Below, one piece after another: positions 22,501 through 33,824 of a stretch of 64,000 nt of DNA. The stretch is from contig NW_024881284.1 of assembly GCF_018691265.1 (NCBI RefSeq), positions 282,891 to 346,890 on the forward strand, given 5' to 3'. The translations under genes were made by a program, and so were the position numbers. The stretch's first letter is position 1; each line of letters begins with the position of its first letter. The notes below the pieces were generated by a model. The model was not told the DNA's origin. It ran no database searches and was given only the letters and a program-made list of their open reading frames with translations. This DNA comes from Tyto alba. Taxonomy: Eukaryota; Chordata; Aves; Strigiformes; Tytonidae.

Positions 22501-23142
22501 TTAACATCATTATATTTAGCAAAATCCATCCTTGAAGACAGTCTGTTCTAAAATCCCCCCTGCAACTGGACAGAAATTAAGATGCAAGAATAAATAATTA
22601 TAGTTTCTGCACTCTAACAAGCTCCCAGGGGAAAGTTACTGAGCTGTGGGAGGAATAAAGAGTCTTTGGGGTTTAGTGGGGCATGCTGAGGGGTTTGGGT
22701 GAGGAAGCTCCCTCAGGAGATTGACGTGGGCCTCTCTGGGGGCTGATTAGAGCAGAAGAACAGAGGCAAGTGACTTCAGGGTGACAAGAAAGGAGACAGA
22801 GACATCCTGTGTCATGTAGCCCCTTGGATGTGCCCTGCCAAGGGGCTCAGTGCTAATTCCCAGCCCATTTGAGTGGTGATGCCTTTGGTCATCAGCAGCT
22901 GAGGTTTTCCCCCGGTCACTCTGAGGACAAATACACGCCGAGTGCCACATCCTTGCCCTCAGGCCTGGCTCTGTCCTGCTCACCCTAAACCTTTGCCTAT
23001 ACCCTAACACCTAACCCTGAAAGGTGAGCTCTCATCCTTATCCCTGCCCTGATCACTGAAGCTGAAACCCTCACCAGATGCCTGAAATCTAAGCCCTACC
23101 TACCTCCCTAATCCTTTCCCTCAACACCCCTCATCTTCAACC
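19503..23142 (+). repeat. 3.65-kb segmental duplication, copy 1
   Basis: Direct copy of 30,142-33,809, about 95% identical by eye over its whole length including T-runs (21,722-21,739) and A-runs. Its left edge lies inside an LTR: 19,503-19,689 is the U3 end of the TGTCCTGATT-type LTR, whose remainder exists only in copy 2. Its right end is the degenerate CCCTAA-rich tract. It contains OR-flank modules (20,390-21,580) but no OR coding region and no gene I can support. Confidence 0.92.
22978..23142. repeat. Degenerate CCTAA-rich tract
   Basis: Loosely repeated ccctaaacc, ataccctaacac, ctaaccctgaaa, gctgaaaccc, aagccctacc units read like a very decayed (CCCTAA)n array. The second duplication copy carries the same tract (33,649-33,809). 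There is no intact telomeric array, and the origin is uncertain. Confidence 0.4.
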
Positions 23143-23280
23143 TCTCTCCTAAGACTAGCTCATGTTTTCTGGCAGATAGAAGGAGAGCACGGATTGTGAG
23201 GTTCTGGAGGGAAAGGTCAGGGAGATGAGAGGTTGGGGGCAGCCAGGTGGAAGAGGAAGGCAAAGGGGAAATGGCTGGTG

Positions 23281-23708
23281 TGTAGGTTGTCAAAGCTGGG
23301 TCCCCTCGGAGAGTCGGCCGTGTAACGACAATCACACCGATGCGGCTACATGTCATCCCCCTTTATTGCCCAAATTGCTTGGTTATATCCTTTGCACAGC
23401 AAGCACCCGCTGTTCACGTGACCTGTACCCCTTGATTATTGGTCACAAGCAACTTATCATACGCCCAAAGGGAAACTGTGATAGGCAAGCATCTTGCGGT
23501 TTGCTGCATACTTGTGCTTAGCTTAGCCAGATACATAGCTGGGAAAATTCCTAATTTATCTTTACTCAACAGATACAGTTCCTCACAACACAGCCCTTCA
23601 AGGTCATTCTCATAACACAGCTGTTGTTAGCAGTCTGATCTCAGGCCTGGATTGTCCAAACCCCGCAACAAAATATCGTGGCCATTCTCCGTCAGAAATG
23701 CTCCTACA
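23281..23708 (-). mobile_element. Solo LTR (TGTAGG...CCTACA), antisense
   Basis: A 428-bp element with perfect 6-bp terminal inverted repeats: tgtagg at 23,281 and cctaca ending 23,708. A minus-strand AATAAA is at about 23,361-23,366 and a TATA-like tract follows (ttggttatatcc on the plus strand). There is no polypurine tract or internal sequence, so it is a solo LTR. Flanks (ctggtg on the left, tagggt on the right) do not form a target-site duplication. It lies between the 3.65-kb duplication and the 0.75-kb duplication. Confidence 0.72.
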
Positions 23709-24432
23709 TAGGGTCTCTAAATACCTGGCTCCCAGGACTCTCCTCCTTGCCAGTTAATGCACCAACATGACACATGCACACAGCTTGATCTCTCCAGTTG
23801 CTGTCCCTGAAGGTGCATGAGCCCCTTTGACTCATGCTTCCCACTCCAGGGATGGGCCCTTGGACCTCTATCCGTACCAAGAGCAGACATCTCCTCACCC
23901 CAGAAAGTTGTGGAGGATGGAATTTCATAAGAAGACAGGACAGACTGGAGTCAACAGTTCCATGGTACGCCTAAACCAGTACACTGACCAGCCACGTGAC
24001 CAGCTCCTTTAATCTCCATTTCCACCTGTTTTCTGATGCTTCTTTCTCCCCAAATCACCTTGGTCCTTCCCTTTCCCTGCCTTTGGTTCTTTCCTAGGCA
24101 TGCCACAGCAAGCCTGGCACAATCCCCAGTGCTCTCTCTGGCATCCCATAAGGACTCTCAGACCCCCAGAGGCAGAAACCCCCACCCTCGGTCGGCAAGG
24201 TCACCCTGGGAGGCTCTTCCGATTGACCCACTTGTTAAATGTCACACCCAGATATTTTGTACCTCTCTGTGAATGAGTGTGTTTCACTTTGGGTTTTAAA
24301 TATTTCTCTGAAAACAGGGTGATTCCGGTCCTAAGAAATGTCAATTATTTATGTTTGTGGAAGTGTTAGGGATTAGTCAGATACAAATGTCCATGTGGGA
24401 TATGTGTGAAACAGAGCACAGTTTGTCTGACC
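23706..24432 (+). repeat. 0.75-kb direct duplication, copy 2
   Basis: Second copy of 16,083-16,845. It begins within the last bases of the solo LTR at 23,708 and ends exactly where the next LTR starts (24,433). Both junctions are therefore transposon edges. Confidence 0.85.
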
Positions 24433-24905
24433 GTGTGTCGTAGTTTGAGCCTGGTCAGCAGCGAAACGCCACACAGCCACTCGCTCCCTCTTCTCTTCCA
24501 ACAATGAGAAGGGACAGATGAGCCAGGCTTGGGGATCAAGATAGGACTGGGATGGGAAAAATCATCACCCTTTATGGTCACAAGCGAAAGACAGACTCAT
24601 TAGGGGAAGAAGAAAAAAGAGCATACATTTATAACAGACACTAAAAACATGTAACAGAATAGGAGGGTGAGAAGCATTGCCACATCCTGAGAACACCTTC
24701 CCCCCACCCCTCCCTTCTTCCTGGGCTCAGTTCTGCTCCCAATATCTCTACCTCCTCCCCCATGCGGTGCAGGGTCAGGGAATGGGGGGTGCAGTCAGTG
24801 CCGCTGCTTCTGCCATCTGCGGTGGGGTGAGTTTCTGGAACTTGTTCCCCTGCTCCAGTGTGGTCCCCCTCTCACAGGAGACAGTCCTCCAGAATACTAC
24901 AGGTA
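24433..24905 (-). mobile_element. Antisense LTR-like fragment
   Basis: The plus strand starts tgtcgtagtttgagcctgg, the reverse complement of the 3' end of the LTR family at 6,254-6,842. It then diverges into a pyrimidine-rich ttcttcctgggctcag tract and ggagacagtcctccag. The right edge is not clear. At 24,916 a sequence beginning tgtattgggtttatgtggca runs in the plus direction and may be the start of a different LTR. Confidence 0.55.
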
Positions 24906-26677
24906 CCTAGGCACCTGTATTGGGTTTATGTGGCACAGTTTTTAGGTAGCAGCAGGGATGGGGACATAGAGGGTTGACTTCCGTGACATGATGTCAAAAC
25001 CTGCTGCATCATGTCAGATGTCGGGTGCATGAGTTGAACTGGATCCTGTTTGAGCCCAAGGGCTTCCAGCTCTGGATGAGATGCCCACATTACCTCAGAT
25101 GAATTCCTGCCCTGCATAGGGGAAACAAATCCTTTCCTTGTCCTGCTTTGTGTGTCATTTTTTTGTTTTCGGACAGGTAAAGTACATTTTCCAGATATGG
25201 ACACTGACAGCTTTTGCAGGCAACCACACTCTGCTAGGCTAAACCATGCTGTAACCAGTCTCTTTCTGGTGTTGGGACAGGTACATTGGTGATTACTTCA
25301 GTTGACTTCAGAGAATATTCCCCAGGGGTGGCCCTGCTGCCTTTTGGGAGCTGTCAGCCCTCGAGCACCAGGGATCTCTCAAGGGACAGCAGTGGTGTAG
25401 AGAAAGTGGTGCCTTGGGCTGGGCCGGGCTCTGGGGGCAGGAGGAGCTGATGGCAAGCGGGAAGCACTGGAGAGAGACAGCTCTGCCCAGGAGCAGCATC
25501 TCTGCGGAGCACGGCAGGGCTGAGGGCACTGCCCAGGGTGACAAGGGGAGAGGAGAGAAGTGAGAGAGATGTAAGACAGTGTGGAGTGGGAGGATGCTGA
25601 GAGTTCACTGGGGGACAAATCATCACAGCTCCTAACACGGTAAGTCTCTGGCTGCAGGTGGATACTGGTAGAGTCTCTGGGAGGGTCCTTCTAGAGCTGG
25701 CACATGCCAGGGCTGATGCTCTCTGGAGCAGTGATTATCTGCCGAACGGTCGGGGGGACGGGGCATGTCATCTCCCTTTTTCTGGGCATGGCTGCAGGAG
25801 CGTGAAGCTGGGTGTGCAGCCAGGGGCACCCCGGGCTGTCCTTCATCACAATCACCCCTGGTAGACAGGGTCATTGTGCTGTTGAGGGGGTGAGGCGTGG
25901 GTCAGGGCTGCCCACAGCTCCTGCTGACAGCCTGGACAGCTCTGGGGGGAAACTTGCAAGAGAGAAAAAAGGGAGTCTTCACCTGCAAGGGAAGGAGCCT
26001 GTGCTTTCAGTTTGCTACTCTGGGTTGGCTGGGTGAGCAGTGAGAGATGGGAATGACTCTTACTGGTTTGGAGAAGGTACTGACAATGCAGATCTGTTTC
26101 ACTGAGAGGTGAATGAGTCTGGGAGCATCAGAGCAATCCCCCATGGCTTAGAGATCACCAGCATCACCAGCAGCAGGCCTGTCAGGTTTTCTCTGCCATA
26201 TATACCTGAAATTTGAAGAGCAGAGAAGGTCCTGGGCAGTGCCCTGCCCAGGAGGTGTCTTCAGGGCAGAGATGAGCACGCAGCAGCTGGGATGGGGTCT
26301 GTGAATGCAGAAGATGGGAACCGAGAAACCAGGCAGCCAGCAGGCACAGCTCCAGGCAGCAGAGACGTGGGCAGGGAGTGAGATTTTTAACAGAAATCCT
26401 TTTTCAGGGGATATACTGGCACCTTTGGCCATGCCCTGCAGCGCAGATCCCTTCCTCTGATGTTGGAAAATGGGTGAAGAATAAAAGAGTTGTTTAGGGT
26501 CGCATAAGACCTTAAGCAATCAGCCAAACACCTGCAACACATTGCCTGTTGCACAGAGGTCCTTCAGCTAGGCAACTGTGATAAACACCTCGTGGGGAAT
26601 GCTTAAATGGAGAGGCTTTGTGTGTAAATTGGCAGACTCCTAATGAGAAGCCCTTGTCCTTGGAGATTAAGATGCTC

Positions 26678-27060
26678 TGAAAAAGAATGAACTAGCTGAA
26701 GCTAGGTTGGAGATAACAAAGGGCAGACATAAACCAAAGAAAGGCCAATTACAAATTGTAGAAAAAGTCCAAGAAAGGCTCATCTCCAAACACCACCAGA
26801 GACTGCTAGAGTCCACCAATGACCCCCATGGAAGCCCCTCGGGGACACAAACTGCATTCCTAATAGCTATGTATATAAGATCATGAGTTTTAAGAAATTT
26901 GATGAATACGTATGTAACAGAGGGATATAAGCTTTGGCTACTGTAATGTACGGTGGACATGTCAGGTGGAATGATTCCCTCATGTCCCCAACCACATAAA
27001 TAATGCCTGCTCGTTAATGCTAAACCCAGCATGAAGGAGTTTTCATTCCCGATTTCTGTG
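26678..27060 (+). mobile_element. LTR-like insertion
   Basis: A/T-rich stretch inside GC-richer flanks, with a TATA-like atgtatataagat near 26,868 and a downstream cataaataatgcctgctc (poly(A)-signal-like). This layout resembles avian ERV LTRs. Edges (tgaaaaag at 26,678; about 27,060) are guesses and no target duplication was found. Confidence 0.4.
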
Positions 27061-27064
27061 ATAC

Positions 27065-28400
27065 TGACATCTCTCCCCTTCTCTCTCCCACCCAGCAGAG
27101 CCTCTGACCTCACAGCCATGGAGTCCAGCCCACCAGCAGCCTTCTCACCCCCCTGAGCGCCAAGAAGAGGTGAAGGGCATCTCTCCTGCCCCGTGCCTGT
27201 GCAGCACAGGGGCTGAGGGTGACTGCCCTGCGGTGTCACTGGCTGGGAGGTGGCAGGGCAGAGCTGGGACAGGGGAAGGCTGTCCCGAGTGCCTGGCTGT
27301 CTCTCTGCTGGCCTCTCCCAGCTGGGCCATTCCAGCGCGTCTGCTTAGTCTCTCCTCGCGCCTGTGCCGCTCGTTGCTGCGGCTGTCAGGCACTCTGGGG
27401 GTGGGATGTTCAGCTGAAGGGTCAGCACAGGAGCTCGTGTGTCCTCCCACGCAGATGCGTCCATGGGAACCCGGTGTCCCAGCTCTCCTTGAAGCTGTGG
27501 GGCTCTGGGCCGTGCAGCCCGTGCGGGTGGGGACTGAGCTGACTTCAGGAGATGCCACCATGAGGACACTTGGTGACTCCTTGGGGTGTCCTCCCAAGCT
27601 GGTTGCTGCCCTGCAGATGGCATATCTCTCCCCCAGCATTTCTGTGTAAAACCCATTGGAGAAGTCCTGAGATGCTACAAGCAGGATTATGTTGATTTGT
27701 TGGAAAAATGAACTCTGTGTCCTTGTCAAGGAGTGGAGTGCTGAGACCTTTGTGAAGGTGACCAGTGGCAGGGTGAAATACTTAGTGATCTGCCGTGGAT
27801 CCCTCTGCTCTCAGCGGGGTCTGATTGCTTCTCTGGGTACCTCAGGAGTGCAATCCCCCTCCATTTCAAGGGGCAGAGACAGGTCAGCCAGCAACAAGTC
27901 AAATGGACAGACCAGCTTGCCTGCCCCTGTGCTAAGCCACAGCAAATCCTTTTGCCTCCCACGAGTTGTGGCTGCTCAGCCTGAGCACAGCAGAGATGCT
28001 CAGCATTTCTGCCTTCAGAGAAGATTCCCTAAAGGAGATGGGGCTGAGGTGGGCGTGGTAGGGTATTAGGGAAGAGCTTTCTGAAAGAAAAAACACCAAC
28101 AAAAGCCTGAAACTCCTTGATGCAGTCAAGTTTGCTTGGGATTGGGGGTGGAGATGTTGTCAAGCCCTTTGATGATGAGAGGGAATTCACCTGAGAAAAT
28201 CTATCAGACCTGGTCCCTACGTGCCCCCTGCTCCCAGGCAGAGACTGGCCAAGAGCATGTCCAACACATCTGGGAGCCCACGGGCCCTGTTCTTCACAGC
28301 ACCCACAGCCTGCACAAACCAGAGCAACAGCCAGGGAGCTGCACAAAGGTCCTGCCAAGCAGGAAAAAGGGAGGGGACCTGAGGTGGGGTCATGAATGTG
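27065..28400. other. No supported gene
   Basis: Overlapping frames of 100-190 codons occur on both strands (27,145-27,730). None shows a recognisable domain, and their residue content (Ser/Pro/Arg-rich or Trp/Cys-rich) is what GC-rich non-coding DNA gives. I do not call a gene. Confidence 0.5.
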
Positions 28401-28493
28401 TGAGAGATGTCTTTGGTTTTACCCAGAGAAATCTGTCCTCACTTGTCATTGTCATTTCCCTCTAGTACAGGACCCCAGGTTCATAGGGAGACC

Positions 28494-29435
28494 ATGTCCA
28501 ACAGCAGCTCCATCACTGAGTTCCTGCTCCTGGCATTTGCAGACAGACGGGAGCTGCAGCTCCTGCATTTCTGGCTTTTCCTGGGCATCTACCTGGCTGC
28601 CCTCCTGGGCAACGGCCTCATCATCACCGCCATCGCCTGCGACCACCACCTCCACACCCCCATGTACTTCTTCCTCCTCATCCTCTCCCTCCTCGACCTG
28701 GGATACATCTCCACCACTCTCCCCAAAGCCATGGCCAATTTGCTCCAGGACACGAAGGGTCATCTCCTTCTTGGCACTGTGCTGCCCAGGTCTTTCTCTT
28801 TGTATTTTTCCTTGGAGCAGAATATTCCCTTCTCACCATCATGGCCTATGACCGCTATGTTGCCATCTGCCAACCCCTGCACTACGGGACCCTCCTTGGC
28901 AGCAGAGCTTGTGTCCTACATGGCAGCAGCTGCCTGGGGCAGTGGATTCCTCAATGCTCTGCTGCACACTGCCGACACTTTTTCTCTACCACTCTGCCAC
29001 GACAATGTGGTGGACCAGTTCTTCTGTGAAGTTCCCCAGATCCTCAAGCTCTCCTGCTCTGAATCAGGCTATCTCAGGGAATTTGGACTCCTTGTGTTTA
29101 CTGCATTTTTATTCTTTGCTTGTTTTGTTTTCATTGTGCTGTCCTATGTGCAGATCTTCAGGGTCGTGCTGAGGATCCCCTCTGAGCAGGGACGGCACAA
29201 AGCCTTCTCCACGTGCCTCCCTCACCTGGCCGTGGTCTCCCTGTTCATCAGCACTTCATTTTTTGCCTACCTGAAGCCCTTCTCTTTCTCTTCCCCATCC
29301 CTGGATCTGGCGATGGCTGTTCTGTACTCAGTGGTACCTCCAACATTGAACCCCTTCATCTACAGTATGAGGAACAGGGACCTCAAGGATGCGGTGAAGG
29401 AATTGATCCAATGCACCTTGTTCCACCAGCAGTAA
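28494..29435 (+). pseudogene. OR14-like receptor, open frame but TM3/DRY out of frame
   Basis: One uninterrupted 313-codon frame from ATG 28,494 (MSNSSSITEF; splice acceptor ctctag ends 28,465) to the stop at 29,435, the normal OR length. TM1, HTPMYFFLL, FFCEVPQILKLSC, FSTCLPHL and NPFIYSMRN are all present. However, two extra bases near 28,752-28,770 and one near 28,916 throw residues about 88-141 out of frame. The conserved MAYDRYVAIC is found only in another frame (28,841 onward). TM3 and the G-protein-coupling DRY box are replaced by unrelated residues such as WPMTAMLPSANP. As read, the product could not be a working receptor, although a length-based pipeline would call it intact. A poly(A) signal is at 29,637-29,642. 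An in-frame upstream ATG at 28,407 precedes the splice site and is not the start. Confidence 0.88.
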
Positions 29436-29807
29436 CCTGCCTCACCTTCTCTGCAGAGTACCCAGAGCTTGGCTTAGGCCAAGCCTCTGGTTCATTTTTT
29501 TCCTGTGATAATTGTCGTAAGAGGTAACTGCTTGGCTTCATTCCACTTCTCTAGAGGCTTCATCTGTTGTGTCTGAACCTTTCACAAATGCCTTGAACAC
29601 TCTAACCAGATCCGGCCTCCCTGAGAGCATCTCAGCAATAAAAAGGGTCTCCTGCGTGCCGTGCCTGAATGCTGGGCTATCCTAACAAAGCTGCTGCCAA
29701 GAATAAGCCCAAGGAATTAGAATTTTAAAAATGTTTTTTCTCATTCTTTTCTCCCTGCACTCTGGGTGATAAGCTTGTGGCAACTTTTGTTGTAACAACA
29801 AAAATTC

Positions 29808-30328
29808 CTCACGGGTTGAGATAAGAAGACTTTAATAATTGAAACAAGATGTAGTAATAATAATAATATTAGTAATAATAATAGAAATAATTGCAATAAC
29901 TGTAATGAAAAGGAAGATAACAAAAAGAGAGAGGAATAAAACCAAAGAAGACAAGGGGTGCCCAGTGCAATTGCTCTGTACCCACTGATCCATGCCCAGC
30001 TGGTCCCCCCAAGCAGTGATCCACATCTCACGGCCAGCCAAACATCTTCCTCCCTCTTGTTTATATACAGGGCCTGATGTCATGTGGTATCAAATAGCAC
30101 TTTAGCTAGTTCAGGTCAGCTGTCCTGGTCATGCACTCTCTCAGATTGTTGTGCCCCCCTTCACTGGCAGCATGGGAAACTGAACAATCCTTGACTTAGG
30201 ATAAGCCCTGCTCAACAACAACTAAAACATCCCTGTGTTCTCAACATTGTTCTCATCCTAAACCCAAAGCACAGCACTGTACCAGCTGCTAGGAAGAAAA
30301 TTAACTCTGTCCCAGCTGAAATCAGGAC
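29808..30328 (-). mobile_element. Antisense LTR, TGTCCTGATT family
   Basis: The minus strand runs from gtcctgatttcagctggg (30,328) through a TATA box (tgtatataaac, about 30,060-30,070) and a long (ATT/ATA)-rich R region. It reaches a poly(A)-signal-like attaaagtc and ctcaacccgtgag near 29,808. The 3' end is truncated relative to 6,254-6,842. The left boundary of the 3.65-kb duplication (30,142) falls inside it. Confidence 0.8.
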
Positions 30329-33300
30329 TTTGCAGATTGCCTTTCTTGGTAAGCCTGGCTCCTTGCAACCCTTTTTGTCAAATAGGCAAGTTCTTATGGC
30401 CCCACTGCCCTCTGCATCTGACATGCACACCAGCTGGTTGGGTCATTTGGCCTCTGTGACCAGATGCCGTGGATCATGCTCATTATCCAGGCTGTTTGCA
30501 AGCATCATATTCATTCCTCTTGTTCTTTGCAGTCACGTGAACTAGGATCGGAAATGTCAGGCTGTGCTCTGCCTGTTGTGACAAACTGTTCAGCCATCGT
30601 CATGGTCTGCCTTCAACCAAAAAGACTTTTCAGTGTGCACAACATTCTTGTCGGGGTGGCTTCTGCATCTGTACCTTTGCTGCCTGCTGGCAGGACTTTG
30701 CTGCAAATCTTAGAAAGCAGCAAATGCTGATTTTTGTCACTCCTATCCCTGAACTTGACCTTATTGTTGCCCAATAAGGTGTGGAACTGACCATCTGAGG
30801 CGCATAGATTTAGGTCAACCTCACTGCTCATTGTTTTCCTGTGAAGTTCAGTGTGACTGGGGATGAGCTCGTTCATCGTTACAGTGGTGCTTTCCACCTT
30901 CGTCATCACTTCCATTAAATGAGCACTTTCTTTTTCTTACTCATACTGCCATACACCCAGTCAAGTTATTGTCTTCTCAGAGGAAGCATCTGCACACATG
31001 CCTTAAATGCTGATGTGCTGGAGCTTCAGTGCACAGGGACCTTGAGATACTTGGGGCTTTGGCCAGCAGGAACCTCAAGTTGTACAAGGAGAAGGGGCAA
31101 AGTGGGACTGGACCAGCAGAGGAGTGAGTCTGAGGAGAAGGCCCTGGGCACTGTGAGTGATGCCATATGTACCGCTGGTAAAGGCTCACCATGAATAGAG
31201 CCAGCTCCTGCATACGGAGCTGCACTGTAGCATGACCATCGAGACACGGGGAGTTACCATCCCCCTCGACTCAGCACTGGTGTGGCCACACCTGTAACAT
31301 TCTCTGGGGCTTTCCATTCTGAGGAGCAGGAAGGAACGGGAGAGTGCCCAGAGGATGTCTGCAAAGGTGGGTTTAGAGGGCATTAAGCACATGAAGTGTG
31401 TGGAGTGCCTGAGGGACCTGCGATTCCTTGTCCTGATGGTGTGGAAGGTCGTGCGGAGTAAAAGAGTAGCTCGAAATTAGGAGTTTTGGGTGTTTTCAGA
31501 GAATTTGGACATTTTCTTTGTAGTGGGAAACCACCTGAGAAAGGAAAAGAATCACAAAGTACAGCTTGGGAGGTTGAGACTGGACAGGAGGAGAAAAAAA
31601 TGTCCCTTGAAGGGTAGTGCAGTGGTACCAGAGGTCACCCAGAGCCCAGATCAGTGCAGTGCTTTGTGTTCCAAGGAACAGGCAGGGAGGAAGGAGAGAT
31701 CTCAGGAAAGGCAGGGAGATGCCATAGGTTGGGTGTCCACAGCCTGGGGGTCTCTGTCCCCTTGGCTATGGCAGTTGTCTCTGCTACCAAGGCCTGAAAG
31801 GAGACATGATAATCAGCATGGAACTGGGGCCTCGTGGCTTCCTTGCAGCCCCCCAGGGAGGCTGGGAGCTGTGGTACCACTGTCCTCCACTCAGCATTGC
31901 CCACCCCACCCCACAGTGCCCCAGGAAGAGCCCTGAGCCAGTGTGAGGGACGGGATCCCCATTCTCTGGGCTGACCACTTGGCATGATAAAATATATCAA
32001 GTTTTACTCAGCATCAGCTCCCCTTGCACAGTGCCTTTGCCTACCTGTACTTCACAGCCTCCAATTTTCTTCTCTAACTAATCCATGGGGACACCTGGTC
32101 TGTAATGGGCCTCAGAGGGGCCAATTAACACTCCAAGACACTTTGGCTTTTGCTTCTGACTTTAACCCCTTCAGAGGTTGGTTCAGGCTCCTCTCAGTAT
32201 CTGAGGTTCAAGCACCAAATACACCATAAGGCTCATTAAATACGAGAAAACATGAGGGAGACTCATTTGTTCCATAATATATTTCAGGACTTTCAGGCTT
32301 GTACAGGTAATTGGAGAGGCTTCAGGAGTCTACTTAAAGTGGAAGATTTTAATGACAACTTCATAAATATACTTTTTTTTTTTTTTTTTTTTTTTCGTTT
32401 GAAGTGGGTTTTAATTCTTTTTTAATTTTACAGAAGTGATAGCAGCTTTCTCCAATTCAGAGGGTCTTCTAAGGAGGACAGGAAATGTAACAACAGCAGT
32501 CTCCTCATGGTCCCCCACTGTATGGGGCAACTTTCCTCCCCACCTCCCCAGCCCCACCATTTCCCTCAGGGGCTACCTGGGACTTGCATTCTTCTACATC
32601 AGACTTCCTCACTGATGTTCACAGCTGAATGTTACAGCTCCTTTGCACCAATTCCCACCTGATTAACCCTGAGACTTGACTGTAAATAGTCACAGGAATC
32701 TTATTAATTTTGAAGAAACGGAAGTAAAACATGATGCAATTATTAAAAAAAAAAAAAAAAAATCAACATTGAAGTCCACACTGTATGCCAAGTCCAAGCC
32801 TCCATCTAAGGTCTACCTTCCTCAAGCGATGACCATAAAAGAAATACGCTAGACAAATAGATAGGAAATTATAAATATACACACAATTAGCAAGCTGGCT
32901 AAAAGAGAGTTTGGCAGTTTAAATCAACTTTTCCACCTTCTTGGCCAAATTTCTAGCCCAGAGCCTTGTCACCAACTCATGCCTCTAGTGATCTCCCTGC
33001 CCATCTTCCTGTGCCTCCTTATTCCCATGCCCACCTCTAGCAAATGAAGTTGGGGTGTTGTGGGCAACATTTTACAGTCAACTGAAAAATCATTTGTCAA
33101 TGTTCAAAGCATTTCTGAGGTATAGCTGAGAAAGAAATGAACTTGTGTTACATCATGTGGTTGTTAACATCATTATATTTAACAAAACCCATCCTCGAAG
33201 ACAGGCTGTTCTAAAAGCTCCCCTGCAACTGGACAGAAATTAAGATGCAAGAATAAACTAATTATAGTTTCTGCACTCTAACAAGCTCCCAGGGGAAAGT

Positions 33301-33809
33301 TACTGAGCTGTGGGAGGAATAAAGAGTCTTTGGGGTTTAGTGGGGCATGCTGAGGGGTTTGGGTGAGGAAGCTCCCTCAGGAGATTGACGTGGGCCTCTC
33401 TGGGGGCTGATTAGAGCAGAAGAACAGAGGCAAGTGACTTCAGGGTGACAAGAAAGGAGACAGAGACATCCTGTGTCGTGTAGCCCCTTGGATGTGCCCT
33501 GCCAAGGGGCTCAGTGCTAATTCCCAGCCCATTTGAGTGGTGATGCCTTTGGTCATCAGCAGCTGAGGTTTTCCCCCTGGTCACTCTGAGGACAAATACA
33601 CGCCGAGTGCCACATCCTTGCCCCTCAGGCCTGGCTCTGTCCTGCTCACCCTAAACCTTTGCCTATAGCCCTAACACCTAACCCTGAAAGGTGAGCTCTC
33701 ATCCTTATCCCTGCCCTGATCACTGAAGCTGAAACCCTCACCAGATGCCTGAAATCTAAGCCCTACCTACCTCCCTAATCCTTTCCCTCAACACCCCTCA
33801 TCTTCAACC
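30142..33809 (+). repeat. 3.65-kb segmental duplication, copy 2
   Basis: Copy of 19,503-23,142. Differences are scattered substitutions plus length changes in the poly(T) run (32,372-32,396) and poly(A) run (32,745-32,761). A CR1 3' fragment follows immediately. No coding gene is seen within it. Confidence 0.92.
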
Positions 33810-33824
33810 AAGTCCTTCCCTGGG

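Larger units (their letters stand above)
25320..29650 (+). repeat. Third OR duplicon, direct
   Basis: A diverged plus-strand copy of the 2.06-5.9 kb arm. The gagagacagctctgcccagg block is at 25,472 and the ggtgtgcagccaggggcacc block near 25,808. The receptor is at 28,494-29,435. An LTR-like insertion (about 26,678-27,060) and unrelated sequence lengthen the interval between block and receptor. Confidence 0.7.

Noticed and set aside
27145..27730. Overlapping 160-195-codon frames on both strands
   Set aside because: No domain, no splice context, composition of GC-rich non-coding DNA, and one is the shadow of the other.
28407..28493. Upstream in-frame ATG extending the third receptor
   Set aside because: It lies before the splice acceptor ctctag; the family start MSNSSS is at 28,494.
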